Positions 51,940 through 60,406 of a stretch of 64,000 nt of DNA are shown one piece after another. Origin of the DNA: Luteococcus japonicus (lineage in GTDB: Bacteria; Actinomycetota; Actinomycetes; Propionibacteriales; Propionibacteriaceae); NCBI RefSeq assembly GCF_003752415.1, contig NZ_RKHG01000001.1, positions 1,798,001 through 1,862,000 on the forward strand. The letters are read 5' to 3'. The stretch's first letter is position 1; every line of letters begins with the position of its first letter. Below the pieces are notes generated by a model. It was not told the DNA's origin, did not search any database, and worked only from the letters and a program-made list of their open reading frames with translations. Position numbers and translations under genes: made by a program.

Positions 51940-52009
51940 ACGTGGCTTGATTTCGGAGTACCCAGCTTGGGGTACCGCCCCAGCTACGTACCGCCAGATC
52001 AAGCCACGT
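51940..52009. repeat. Long-arm palindromic element (ACGTGGCTTGAT type)
   Basis: ACGTGGCTTGAT (51940-51951) pairs with ATCAAGCCACGT (51998-52009), a perfect 12-bp arm pair around 46 bases. The interior has GTACCC/GGGTAC dyads. The architecture matches the elements at 30343 and 47495, though the arm sequence differs. Confidence 0.65.
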
Positions 52010-52100
52010 CGGTTCCAGGCCCCCGTAGACACCCGACGGGATGCCGGGCCTGTGCACGAAGCCATCCCGCGGCGCGTTCTGGTCAGATGACCCCACAGGG

Positions 52101-52307
52101 TTCTCCACAGATATCGCCCAAATGTGTGCGCAACTCTCAACCGGAGACTGACGCGTGGAGTTGACCACAGCACCCCTCCACAGCTGTGCACACACGTCCA
52201 CAGCCCCAAAGAGCCGTTGACTAGGCTTAACTTGTCCACAGGGTTACTCACACCTGTGGAATTCCATCCCTGCAATTTTCCCCAGCAGTGGACAACTCTG
52301 TGGACAA
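52101..52307. other. Cluster of DnaA-box-like sequences (oriC-like)
   Basis: Two perfect TTGTCCACA boxes (52232-52240; reverse 52299-52307) and near matches TTCTCCACA (52101), TTGACCACA (52161), ACGTCCACA (52194) and reverse AGTGGACAA (52287) lie in a 207-base stretch that is AT-richer than its surroundings. It forms most of the 578-base gene-free region 51915-52492, together with the palindrome above; nothing else is recognisable there. No dnaA or dnaN flanks it. It may be oriC or a DnaA-titrating or DnaA-regulated site. Confidence 0.6.
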
Positions 52308-52492
52308 CTCTGCACGGGAGGTTGAGGTGGCACTGACTAGGACGAACGTCATGGGAACCCGGGTCCAATCCGATGGACGAGCCGCCGCGTGGCACCCGTG
52401 CGGCTCACGTCATATCGTGGGGACACCCACGCGTGATCCACATGGCGTGGCCAAGCCGCGCCCTTCCCCAGGCGCGCACACCGGAGGACACC

Positions 52493-54229
52493 GTGCTACT
52501 CACCACCCAGTTCGCCGTCGACCTGTTGGTCTGGCTCGCGGCAGCGGTCACCATGGGCGCCTGGACGACGGCGGCATTCATCCGCCCCCGTCGCGGCGCC
52601 AATCGGCTGCGGCTGGACGGAGACCGGTTGCTGGGCCTCGCCCGTCTCTCGTCGCTGGCCGGAGTGGGTGCCTGCATTGCCATGGCCAGCCTGACGCGCA
52701 CCGACGCCGGTCTTGGACACGGCGAGGCGCTGGCCTGGTGCATCGCCGCCGGAGCGGGCCTGCTGAGCACCCTGTTCACCTTCCACAAGCAGTGGGAGAG
52801 CGCCATCTACGCGCTGGCACTGCAGGCCATCGCCCTGGTGGCCCCCATCGCCTCGACGGAGAACCAACTCCCCCGCAACCATGACCTTGCCGGTGATGCA
52901 CGGATGATCGCCGCCGTCGCCTTCACCGTGCTGGCCGGCACCTGGATCTGCCGCCTCTTCCTCACCGCCGACGAGGCAGGCAGTGGCCGGGTCTACTTCC
53001 GGATGCGCTTCCTGTCCCTGGCAGCGGCCGCCGTCGTCGTGGTCTGTGACCTGACCACCGTGTGGGCCCAGGGTGGCCAGATCGACGACGACGCCCGCTG
53101 GCACCTGGGACGCGCCGCCGCGGCGCTGCTGATCGCCGCCCTGTCCTGGGTGGACAAGGCCATCACCTGTCTGGCGGCCGCCGTGGTGGGGGTGCTGGGG
53201 CAGTTCGCCGCCGCCAGTGCCTTCCGCACGCTGCCGGACATCGTCGGCGAAAGCGTCCCGACGGATGTCGCCGCCATCGGCTACTCCGTCGCAGACTGGC
53301 CGACGCTGGTGAACCTCCTGGTCAAGTGGCGGATCAACCTGTTCTTCCTCGGCCTTGCAGTGGTGGCCGTCGCCTTCTACCTCTACCTCGTCGCCCAGCT
53401 CAACAAGCGGGGAGACCACTGGCCCGCCGGCCGCACCTTCGCCTGGGTGACGGGCTGGGTGATCGTGGTCCTTCTGACCTGCTCCGGGGTGGGCCGCTAT
53501 GCCCCGGCCGTCTTCAGCGTGCACATGTTCATGAACCTGGGCCTCAACATGTTGGCCGCGATGATCTTGACCCTGGGTGGATTCATCACGCTGGTGCTGC
53601 GCGCCACCCCGGCGCGCAGCCGTGACGAGGCCGCGGGCCTTCGCGAATGGGTGGCCTGCACCATGAAGTCCCGCTACCTGGGATTCATGTACAACCCGAT
53701 CATCGCGCTGGTCTTCATGACCGGCACCTACTACGTCTTCTACCTCTCGGGCCTGTTCACCGCCAGCCTCCACACGCACTGGCTGCACCAGTTCTTCTAC
53801 CTGCACTTCCTGGTCAGCGGCTACATCTTCTACGGCCTGATCATCGGCATCGACCAGCCGCCGCACCCGCTGCCACACATCGGCAAGCTGGGGCTGATCA
53901 TCGGCGCGATGCCCTTCCACGCCTTCTTCGGCGTGATCCTGATGGCCAAGCAGACCGTCTACGGCGAGAGCTTCCTGCACGCCCTGGGCCACCCGTGGCT
54001 GGAGGCTCGCGGCCTGATGCACGACCAGTGGGTCGGCGGAACCATAGCCTGGGCCGGCGGCGAGTTCCCCCTGGTGATTGCCCTGATCGCGCTGCTCACC
54101 CAGTGGCATCGGCAGGACAGCAAGGAGTCGAACCGCTTCGACCGGCACGTCGACGCGGGCACCGACGACTCCTACGACGCCTACAACCAGATGCTCGCGC
54201 AGCTGGCCGAGCGGGACCGCCAGGGCTGA
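52493..54229 (+). CDS. CopD-CtaG fusion: copper import/cytochrome oxidase assembly protein
   Basis: About 578 residues starting at the GTG at 52493, preceded by GGAGG. The N-terminal half has about eight helices with copper-resistance-D-like spacing. The C-terminal half is the CtaG (Caa3) domain: HMFMNLGLNMLAAMILTLGG, HFLVSGYIFYGLIIGIDQPPHPLPH and AGGEFPLVIALIALLTQW. Histidine-rich loops suit copper handling for cytochrome c oxidase. This fusion is common in actinobacteria. The copA ATPase is 3 kb downstream. Confidence 0.85.
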   Translation: MLLTTQFAVDLLVWLAAAVTMGAWTTAAFIRPRRGANRLRLDGDRLLGLARLSSLAGVGACIAMASLTRTDAGLGHGEALAWCIAAGAGLLSTLFTFHKQWESAIYALALQAIALVAPIASTENQLPRNHDLAGDARMIAAVAFTVLAGTWICRLFLTADEAGSGRVYFRMRFLSLAAAAVVVVCDLTTVWAQGGQIDDDARWHLGRAAAALLIAALSWVDKAITCLAAAVVGVLGQFAAASAFRTLPDIVGESVPTDVAAIGYSVADWPTLVNLLVKWRINLFFLGLAVVAVAFYLYLVAQLNKRGDHWPAGRTFAWVTGWVIVVLLTCSGVGRYAPAVFSVHMFMNLGLNMLAAMILTLGGFITLVLRATPARSRDEAAGLREWVACTMKSRYLGFMYNPIIALVFMTGTYYVFYLSGLFTASLHTHWLHQFFYLHFLVSGYIFYGLIIGIDQPPHPLPHIGKLGLIIGAMPFHAFFGVILMAKQTVYGESFLHALGHPWLEARGLMHDQWVGGTIAWAGGEFPLVIALIALLTQWHRQDSKESNRFDRHVDAGTDDSYDAYNQMLAQLAERDRQG

Positions 54230-54375
54230 GCCGCTCGGCTGGGCAGGTCGCGTCCGACGCACCTCGCGCCGCATACTGCTCGGAACGCCTCATCCTGCTC
54301 GTCGCGACGGGTGTCCGGGCGCAGTGTGCACCAGGTGGCGCCACGTGCCCGACACGGCGCACTGTGAGCCGAGGC

Positions 54376-54882
54376 TCACCCCAGGGCCGCATACTGCGGC
54401 CCATAGGTGGCCAGGCATTCCTCGAAACCGGGCGAATGCGTGCCCTCGACGGCCGCCACCAGCCGGGCCAGGTAGAACTCCCACCCGGCGCCGAGGTCGC
54501 CCAGTGGCACGTCGGCCGGGATCCGGCCATGCCGCAGGGTGATCGCCGAGCCGGCGGTGCGCGGCTCACAGGTCAGGGTGATGGGCCAGTCAAAGGGGGC
54601 CGGTGCGGTGGAGGCCAGGGCCAGCAGGGCCGGCGGCTGACAGGCCTCGATCCGCATGCCGGACTCCTGGTCGCTCTCCTCCTCGCTCATCGTCACCAGG
54701 ACCTCGTCGCCCACCCGCGTATCCATTCCGTCCGTGGTGCGCCACGGGCCGTATCACCGGGCGGTGCGCTCGGACTCGGTGATCCAGCGCCACAGTTCGT
54801 CGACGGTGACCGACAGCTCGCGGGTGAGCAGCATCGCGCGCCCGGGTGCGACGCCCTCAAGGCGTCCGTGCAGGGTCTCCAT
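54376..54882 (-). pseudogene. SRPBCC (AHSA1-like) protein with in-frame stop
   Basis: Both halves lie in one frame: MLLTRELSVTVDELWRWITESERTAR, then TGA at 54756-54754, then YGPWRTTDGMDTRVGDEVLV to FEECLATYGPQYAALG. In this family the motif is usually ARWYGPW, so the TGA stands exactly where TGG (Trp) is expected, a one-base nonsense change. Otherwise the domain looks normal. The downstream part could restart at the ATG at 54726, but it would lack the first strand and helix. The 146 bases between its end and the ctaG end hold nothing recognisable. Confidence 0.8.
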
Positions 54883-54976
54883 GCTGCCAACCGTCCCACG
54901 AATCCGCCCGCAGGGGTATGGCGACGAGGCACCGGATCGACAAGTCTGGGAGCAACCCATCCCAGAAGGAGTTCTC

Positions 54977-55450
54977 ATGACTGCTCCCAAGACCCGCGAC
55001 GAGGTCCTCGAGATGCTGCGCTCCCAACGCACTGCCATGGTCACCACTCTGGACGGTGACCAGCTCGTCAGCCGCCCGATGGCACCGATGCACGTCGACG
55101 ACGACGGCACGCTGTGGTTCTTCACCGAGGCGGACAGCGACAAGGCCGACCAGGTGGAGTCGATCCCCCACGTCAACGTGTCCTTCTCCCACGGCGACTA
55201 CCTCTCGGTCAGCGGCCCCGGTCAGGTGGTGCAGGACGTCGAGCAGCAGAAGGCGCTGTGGAACACGGCTGTGGAGAGCTGGCTGCAGTGCGAGCCCGAC
55301 GATCCCATGGTTCGTCTCCTGAAGGTCCAGCCCAGCACCATCGCCTACTGGAGCACCCCGAACACCGTCGCCACCCTGCTGGGCATGGCGAAGGCAGTGG
55401 TCACCGATGAGCAGCCGGACCTCGGCGATTCCGGGGTGGTCAACGTCTGA
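54977..55450 (+). CDS. Pyridoxamine-phosphate-oxidase-fold (general stress protein 26-like) protein
   Basis: This is a 157-residue split-barrel protein. RSQRTAMVTTLDGDQLVSRPMAPMHVDDDG is the flavin/F420-binding start, then GTLWFFTEADSDKADQVE and VSGPGQVVQD. It resembles the general stress protein 26 group in the PPOX superfamily. The flavin type is uncertain. AGAAGGAG lies before the ATG. It is divergent from the broken SRPBCC gene and converges on the glycosylase gene. Confidence 0.82.
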   Translation: MTAPKTRDEVLEMLRSQRTAMVTTLDGDQLVSRPMAPMHVDDDGTLWFFTEADSDKADQVESIPHVNVSFSHGDYLSVSGPGQVVQDVEQQKALWNTAVESWLQCEPDDPMVRLLKVQPSTIAYWSTPNTVATLLGMAKAVVTDEQPDLGDSGVVNV

Positions 55451-55456
55451 TCCGGC

Positions 55457-55885
55457 TCAGGCTCGTTCCCAGCCGGCCACGTCCCCGGGAACCACCCGGA
55501 AGACCGGGTGCGCCGGCGGGGCGGAGGCGGGCAGCGAGCCCACCAGGTGCGGGTTGCGCACTTCGACCTTGCGGCGCAGGTGCCGCAGTTCGTGCTCGAG
55601 CTGCCCGTCGGCGACCTCCAGGCTCCCCTGCCAGACGGGGATGTCGTCCAGACGGCCCCGGTCGAAGTGGTGCCCTCGTCGGTCTGCCTCGTCGGCGACG
55701 GCCTGCAGGTAGGCCAGCACGGCTCCACGCGGGTCGGGAGACTCCCGGAAGCGCTCCAGCTGTGGGTGGTGCCGGTAGCCCGTGGTGCGGCCGCCCAGCA
55801 CTGCCTGCGCCAGCAGGCCCTCCCGCCACAGCGCCACCAGTCCCTGCCGGTCCAGCAGCGACGGGTGTAGTGACCACAGCCTCAT
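55457..55885 (-). CDS. Pyrimidine dimer DNA glycosylase/endonuclease V-like
   Basis: This is a 142-residue protein. The N-terminus MRLWSLHPSLLDRQGLVALWREGLLAQ and the following TTGYRHHPQLERFRES match the pyrimidine-dimer glycosylase family. The family repairs UV photoproducts by a base-flipping glycosylase/AP-lyase reaction. In T4 endonuclease V the N-terminal residue is the nucleophile, so removal of the initiator Met matters. Confidence 0.82.
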   Translation of the reverse strand: MRLWSLHPSLLDRQGLVALWREGLLAQAVLGGRTTGYRHHPQLERFRESPDPRGAVLAYLQAVADEADRRGHHFDRGRLDDIPVWQGSLEVADGQLEHELRHLRRKVEVRNPHLVGSLPASAPPAHPVFRVVPGDVAGWERA

Positions 55886-55966
55886 CTGCGCATTCCTTCC
55901 CGGATCCGGCCCATGGGGGCCTGGAATCGGTCACACTCTACGAAGACCCCACCACAGGAGCCCACC

Positions 55967-56917
55967 ATGACCACATTGAACACGTCCCAGCACCGACCAA
56001 TCGCACTGGTTGCCGGCGCCTCCAGAGGCCTTGGACTGCTGCTGGCCACCGAACTTGCCCGCCTCGGTCACGACCTGGCCCTGTGCGCACGCAACGAACA
56101 GAGCCTGGACCAGGCGCGCAAGCAGATCCTCGCGGCACATCCCGAGGCACAGGTGCTGGTGCATGCCTGCGACGTGTCGGACGGGGACGCGGTGGCGGGC
56201 CTGGTCGAGCGCGTGGAGGCCGAGCTCGGTCCCATCGAGGTGGCCCTGCACGTGGCCGGCATCATCCAGGTGGGGCCATGGCAGGCCACCCGACGCGAAC
56301 ACTTCGAGCAGGCCATCAACGTGATGCTGTGGGGCCCGATCAACCTGGCGCTCGCGGTGACGCCGCGGATGGCGGAGCGCGGACACGGCCGCTTCGGTGT
56401 GGTGGACTCCATCGGTGGGGTGGTCAGCCCACCCCGGCTGCTGCCCTACTCCGTCGCCAAGTTCGGCGCGGCGGGACTCACCGAGGGGCTCAGCGCCGAA
56501 CTCGCCGGCACCGGCGTCACTGTGACGACGCTGGTTCCCGGCCTGATGCGCACCGGTTCCCACACGGCGGCCACCTTCTACGGCGACGCACCCCGCCAGT
56601 ACGCCTGGTTTGCCCCGGCGGCCTCGCTGCCGCTGCTCAGTCAGGACGCGCAGCGGGCGGCGCGCACGATGGTGGCGGGAGTCCTGGCCGGCCGTCCGGT
56701 GGTACACGTCGGCATCCTCAGCGCGGCTGCCCGACGCGTGCACGGCCTCGCTCCCGGGCTGACGGTGCACCTGATGGGGGTGGCGAGCCGATTGCTGCCC
56801 TCGGGCACCTCCCCGGAGGTGGTCGACGGCAGGACCGCGCGGGATCGGCTGTCGTCGCCGCTGGTCAACCGCCTCACGGCCTTGGGAGACCGCGCAGGGC
56901 GCCGCAACAACGAATAG
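55967..56917 (+). CDS. Short-chain dehydrogenase/reductase
   Basis: This is a 316-residue SDR. The cofactor loop is VAGASRGLGLLLATELAR, the catalytic YxxxK is YSVAK (about residue 162), and a serine lies in VDSIGGVV before it. NVMLWGPINLALAVTPRM is the usual Asn region. The C-terminal about 100 residues are longer than in a minimal SDR, like the DltE/DHRS7-type group. Substrate unknown. Confidence 0.85.
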   Translation: MTTLNTSQHRPIALVAGASRGLGLLLATELARLGHDLALCARNEQSLDQARKQILAAHPEAQVLVHACDVSDGDAVAGLVERVEAELGPIEVALHVAGIIQVGPWQATRREHFEQAINVMLWGPINLALAVTPRMAERGHGRFGVVDSIGGVVSPPRLLPYSVAKFGAAGLTEGLSAELAGTGVTVTTLVPGLMRTGSHTAATFYGDAPRQYAWFAPAASLPLLSQDAQRAARTMVAGVLAGRPVVHVGILSAAARRVHGLAPGLTVHLMGVASRLLPSGTSPEVVDGRTARDRLSSPLVNRLTALGDRAGRRNNE

Positions 56918-57047
56918 GCACCCGGAGGGATTTCTTGAATTCTCCCGCGTTGTCCTCCTGTCATGTCGCATGGCCAGCCGCTGCTCTTCGTCGGGGATGG
57001 CTTTCCGCAGACCGACATCGGCGTCGTGCAGCACCGATGACACGACG

Positions 57048-57053
57048 TAGGCT
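57048..57053 (+). promoter_or_regulatory. -10 box TAGGCT upstream of copA
   Basis: TAGGCT about 45 bases before the copA ATG, leaving room for an AGGAGGAG ribosome site. No clear CsoR/CueR dyad was found in the 182-base gap before copA. Confidence 0.35.
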
Positions 57054-57098
57054 GGATGACGGCTTCGTGCACTGGGCAGGAAGCACAGGAGGAGAACC

Positions 57099-59453
57099 GT
57101 GAGCGCACCCGTCCAGAGCCGACGCGATGGTGCCTCCCCCACGGACAAGCAGCTGGAACTCGACATCTCCGGCATGACCTGCGCGGCCTGCGCCAACCGG
57201 ATCGAGCGCAAGCTGAACAAGCTCGATGGTGTGACCGCCATGGTCAACCTGGCCACCGAGCGGGCCCTCGTCCAGGGCCTCGGCACCTCCAACGATGACG
57301 TGGCGCTGGCCATCTCCACCGTCGAGAAGGCCGGCTACGGCGCGGCGCTGCACGATGACGAGGACGACACCTGGACCCAGCGGGCCGCGGCGGAGCGCAC
57401 TTCGTCGCTGCGACGACGGATGGGCGTGGCGGGCCTGCTGAGCATCCCGCTGATGTCGCTGACCCTGCAGCTGGCCCTGGTGCCCAGCGTGCGCTTCCCT
57501 GGCTGGCAACTGGTGTGCGTGTTGCTGGCCCTGCCCATCGTGACGTGGTGCGCCTGGCCCTTCCACCGCGCGACGGTGCGCGGTATCCGGCACCGCTCGC
57601 TGAGCATGGACACCCTGATCTCGCTCGGCGCCACGGTCAGCTTCCTGTGGGCCCTGTGGACCCTGAAGTACCCCGCCACCGATGCCGGCTACTGGTTGGG
57701 TTTCGGCCGTACGCCTGCCGGCGCCGATGCCGTCTACCTCGACGTCGCGGCCGGCATGGTCACCTTCCAGCTGGCCGGGCGCTACTTCGAGTCCCGCGCC
57801 CGGCGACGTGCCGGCGAGGTGCTGCACGCGCTGGGCAACCTGGCCGCGAAGCAGGCACGTCGGCTCCTGCCCGACGGCACCACAGAGATGATCCCTGCCG
57901 AGGAGCTGCGGCGCGGAGACTCCTATGTCGTGCTGCCCGGTGAGCGCTTCGTCGCCGACGGCAGCATCGCCGACGGCTCCTCCACCATCGACAGCTCCGC
58001 CATGACCGGTGAGTCCGTCCCGGTTGAGACTGCTCCGGGCGACGCGGTGCTGGGCGGCACCACGAACCTCACCGGCCGGCTGGTCGTCCTCGCGGAGGCC
58101 GTGGGTGCCCGCACCCGGCTGGCACAGATGGCAGCCATCGCGGACGAGGCGCAGCGACGCAAGTCCCGGGTGCAGAAGATGGCGGACAAGGTCACCCAAT
58201 ACTTCGTGCCGTCGGTGATCGTCCTCGCCATCGTGGTGGGGCTGGCGTGGTTCTTCGCGACGGGTTCGGGCGCCCGAGCGCTGGCCAATGGCGTGGCGGT
58301 GCTGATCATCGCCTGCCCCTGCGCCCTGGGCCTGGCGACGCCGACAGCCCTGATGGTGGGCGTCGGACGGGCCGGTCAGCTGGGCATCCTGGTGAAGGGG
58401 CAGGACGCCCTGGAGTCCTCCGGCCGGATCGATACCGTCGTCCTGGACAAGACCGGCACCCTGACCACCGGCCGGATGGCGGTCACCGACGTCGTCCCCG
58501 CCCCCGGCCTGACGCCCAGCGACGTGCTGGTGCCCGCCGCCGCCGTCGAACGTTCCTCGGAGCACCCCATTGCGCGCGCCATCGTCACCGTCGCCGACGA
58601 CCTGACCGCACTGACTGGCCCCTCGACGAGCTCGGGGACCGAGGAAGGCTCGAGGACCGATCGCTCCACCACGATGGCCGAGCCTCCCCACGTCACCGAC
58701 TTCCGTGCCCTGCTCGGCTGGGGCGCCCGCGCCCTGGTGGACGGCAAGGAGTGCATCGTCGGACGTCTGGACACGGTCACCGCGGCCTCCCCCACGACCC
58801 CCGAGCCTGTCGAGGGGTGGGCCACCGACGCCATCACCTCCGCCGAGCGCGCCGGGGCTGTGGCAGTGGCCGTGCGGCACGACGGCACGTTGCTGGGTGT
58901 GGTGACGATGGCTGACCAGGTGAAGCCGAGCGCGCAGTCGGCCGTCGAGAAGCTCAAGGAGATGGGACTGCGCACGGTCCTGCTCACGGGCGACTCGGAG
59001 CTGGTGGCCAACCACGTCGCGGCGCAGCTCGGGATCGACGAGGTCCGTGCCCGGGTGCTGCCCGATGAGAAGTCCGGCGTCGTCCAGTCACTGCGCGACG
59101 AGGGCCGCAATGTGGCGATGGTGGGCGATGGCATCAACGACTCGGCGGCGCTGGCGACGGCCAACCTGGGCATCGCGATGGGCCAGGGCACCGAGATCGC
59201 GATGAAGAGCGCGGACATCATCATCGTCCGTGATGACCTGCGGACCCTGGTGGATGCCATCCAGCTGAGCCGCCGCACCATCTCCACCATCAAGATGAAC
59301 CTGGTGTGGGCCTTCGGCTACAACATCGCCGCCATCCCGATCGCCGCGGCCGGCCTGCTGAACCCGCTGATCGCCGCCGCCGCGATGGCGATGAGTTCCG
59401 TGCTGGTGGTCTCCAATTCGCTGCGGCTGCGCACCTACGAACCGGTGGACTGA
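57099..59453 (+). CDS. copA: Copper-exporting P-type ATPase
   Basis: About 784 residues. One N-terminal heavy-metal domain has GMTCAACANRI (C28, C31). The actuator TGES is in AMTGESVPVE. The membrane metal motif is CPCALGLATPTAL (406-408). The phosphorylated aspartate is D450 in DKTGTLTTG. The SEHPIARAI ATP-binding motif and GDGINDSAAL hinge are intact. MAMSSVLVVSNSLRL near the end fits copper rather than other metals. The nucleotide-binding domain carries two REP-encoded inserts near residues 507-515 and 566-573. Confidence 0.95.
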   Translation: MSAPVQSRRDGASPTDKQLELDISGMTCAACANRIERKLNKLDGVTAMVNLATERALVQGLGTSNDDVALAISTVEKAGYGAALHDDEDDTWTQRAAAERTSSLRRRMGVAGLLSIPLMSLTLQLALVPSVRFPGWQLVCVLLALPIVTWCAWPFHRATVRGIRHRSLSMDTLISLGATVSFLWALWTLKYPATDAGYWLGFGRTPAGADAVYLDVAAGMVTFQLAGRYFESRARRRAGEVLHALGNLAAKQARRLLPDGTTEMIPAEELRRGDSYVVLPGERFVADGSIADGSSTIDSSAMTGESVPVETAPGDAVLGGTTNLTGRLVVLAEAVGARTRLAQMAAIADEAQRRKSRVQKMADKVTQYFVPSVIVLAIVVGLAWFFATGSGARALANGVAVLIIACPCALGLATPTALMVGVGRAGQLGILVKGQDALESSGRIDTVVLDKTGTLTTGRMAVTDVVPAPGLTPSDVLVPAAAVERSSEHPIARAIVTVADDLTALTGPSTSSGTEEGSRTDRSTTMAEPPHVTDFRALLGWGARALVDGKECIVGRLDTVTAASPTTPEPVEGWATDAITSAERAGAVAVAVRHDGTLLGVVTMADQVKPSAQSAVEKLKEMGLRTVLLTGDSELVANHVAAQLGIDEVRARVLPDEKSGVVQSLRDEGRNVAMVGDGINDSAALATANLGIAMGQGTEIAMKSADIIIVRDDLRTLVDAIQLSRRTISTIKMNLVWAFGYNIAAIPIAAAGLLNPLIAAAAMAMSSVLVVSNSLRLRTYEPVD
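58620..58641. repeat. REP-like palindrome inside copA, forward copy
   Basis: CCCTCGACGAGCTCGGGGAC is nearly the reverse complement of the 20-mer at 58798. It is translated as PSTSSGTE. The surrounding segment to about 58680 is Ser/Thr/Glu-rich and not conserved in CopA proteins. Confidence 0.7.
58798..58817. repeat. REP-like palindrome inside copA, reverse copy
   Basis: CCCCCGAGCCTGTCGAGGGG is identical to the copy at 23488-23507 in resB and is likewise translated as TPEPVEG. Confidence 0.8.
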
Positions 59454-59488
59454 CTCGCGGCGTGCCGCACCGCACGGGTACCCATGAC

Positions 59489-59526
59489 AGCAGGGCCCGC
59501 ACCGACGAATCGGTGCGGGCCCTGCT
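59489..59526. terminator. Bidirectional terminator between copA and rplI
   Basis: A perfect 17-bp stem, AGCAGGGCCCGCACCGA (59489-59505) with TCGGTGCGGGCCCTGCT (59510-59526) and loop CGAA, lies between the convergent ends of copA and the ribosomal operon. Confidence 0.92.
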
Positions 59527-59561
59527 GGTGTGCTGTGTCAATCAGTCCCGAGGGACGGAAA

Positions 59562-60011
59562 TCACTTGGCAGCGACGGTCACGGAGATGTGGGCGGTCAC
59601 GGCCTCGTGCAGCTTGATGCCGACGGTGTGCTTGCCGGTGAGCTTGATCGGCTTGGCGATCTGCACGGCGCGCTTGTCGACGGCGGGGCCACCGACGGCC
59701 TTGACGGCCTTGACGATGTCAGCGGCGGTGACGGCTCCGAAGAGCTTGCCCTCGGCGCTGGCAGCCTGGGCCTCGTAGGTGACCTCGAGGGCCTCCAACT
59801 GGGCCTTGACCTCGTTGGCATGCTCGATGCCGCGGATCTCGCGAGCGTCACGAGCGCGCTTGATGCCCTCGATCTGCTTCTCGGCGCCGCGGGTCCAGCG
59901 GATCGCCTTGCCCTGGGGCATCAGGAAGTTGCGGCCGTAGCCGTCCTTGACCTCGACGACGTCGCCGGCAATGCCGAGCTTCTCGACGGGTGCGGTGAGA
60001 ATGAGCTTCAT
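59562..60011 (-). CDS. rplI: 50S ribosomal protein L9
   Basis: This is a 149-residue protein. The N-terminal signature VEKLGIAGDVVEVKDGYGRNFLMPQGKA is diagnostic of L9, followed by a long connecting helix and a C-terminal domain (GKLFGAVTAADIV). It is last in the rpsF-ssb-rpsR-rplI operon and ends at the 17-bp terminator. Confidence 0.97.
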   Translation of the reverse strand: MKLILTAPVEKLGIAGDVVEVKDGYGRNFLMPQGKAIRWTRGAEKQIEGIKRARDAREIRGIEHANEVKAQLEALEVTYEAQAASAEGKLFGAVTAADIVKAVKAVGGPAVDKRAVQIAKPIKLTGKHTVGIKLHEAVTAHISVTVAAK

Positions 60012-60028
60012 GAGTCAGACTCCCTTTC

Positions 60029-60268
60029 TCAGCGCGCGGTGGACGCGTAGGGCAGCAGGGCGAGCTCGCGAGCGTTCTTGATCGCGATCGCGACCTTGCG
60101 CTGGTCCTGGACCGAGAGGCCCGTGACGCGACGCGCACGGATCTTTCCGCGCTCGGAGATGAACTTCCGCAGGGTCGCGGCGTCCTTGTAGTCGACGTTG
60201 TCGATGCGAACCGACTTCATCGGCACGATCTTCTTCTTGTTCACAGGCTTGCGCTGTGGACCGGCCAT
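60029..60268 (-). CDS. rpsR: 30S ribosomal protein S18
   Basis: This is a 79-residue protein starting [16 protein letters not shown] at 60268, with AGGAG 7 bases upstream. The S18 motif [25 protein letters not shown] is clear. It lacks the cysteine pairs of zinc-type S18. It binds S6 on the platform and lies 17 bases before rplI. Confidence 0.96.
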   Translation of the reverse strand: MAGPQRKPVNKKKIVPMKSVRIDNVDYKDAATLRKFISERGKIRARRVTGLSVQDQRKVAIAIKNARELALLPYASTAR

Positions 60269-60406
60269 TGTGGTGCTCCTAATCTGCGGGACTTCTCCCG
60301 CGAGCCCGGCTTTCGCCGGAATGTGCCTTCCCAACTGGGAATGGTGTTCGTGGGTACTGAGTGGGTTGCTGCTCGAGTGGGGGCCGTCTCATCCGGCCCC
60401 GGTCGA

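Noticed and set aside
51940-52009. The long-arm palindrome as an integron attC site
   Set aside because: The size fits, but the required core sites (GTTRRRY and RYYYAAC) are absent and no integrase or cassette genes are near.
54230-54375. The repeat of GCCGCATACTGC at about 54269 and 54388 as a duplicated gene end
   Set aside because: Only 12 bases match and the flanks do not align, so coincidence is more likely.
56918-57098. A minus-strand peptide fragment upstream of copA as a regulator remnant (such as CsoR)
   Set aside because: The translation (VLHDADVGLRKAIPDEEQRL) has no CsoR, CueR or other recognisable motif, and the gap is only 181 bases.
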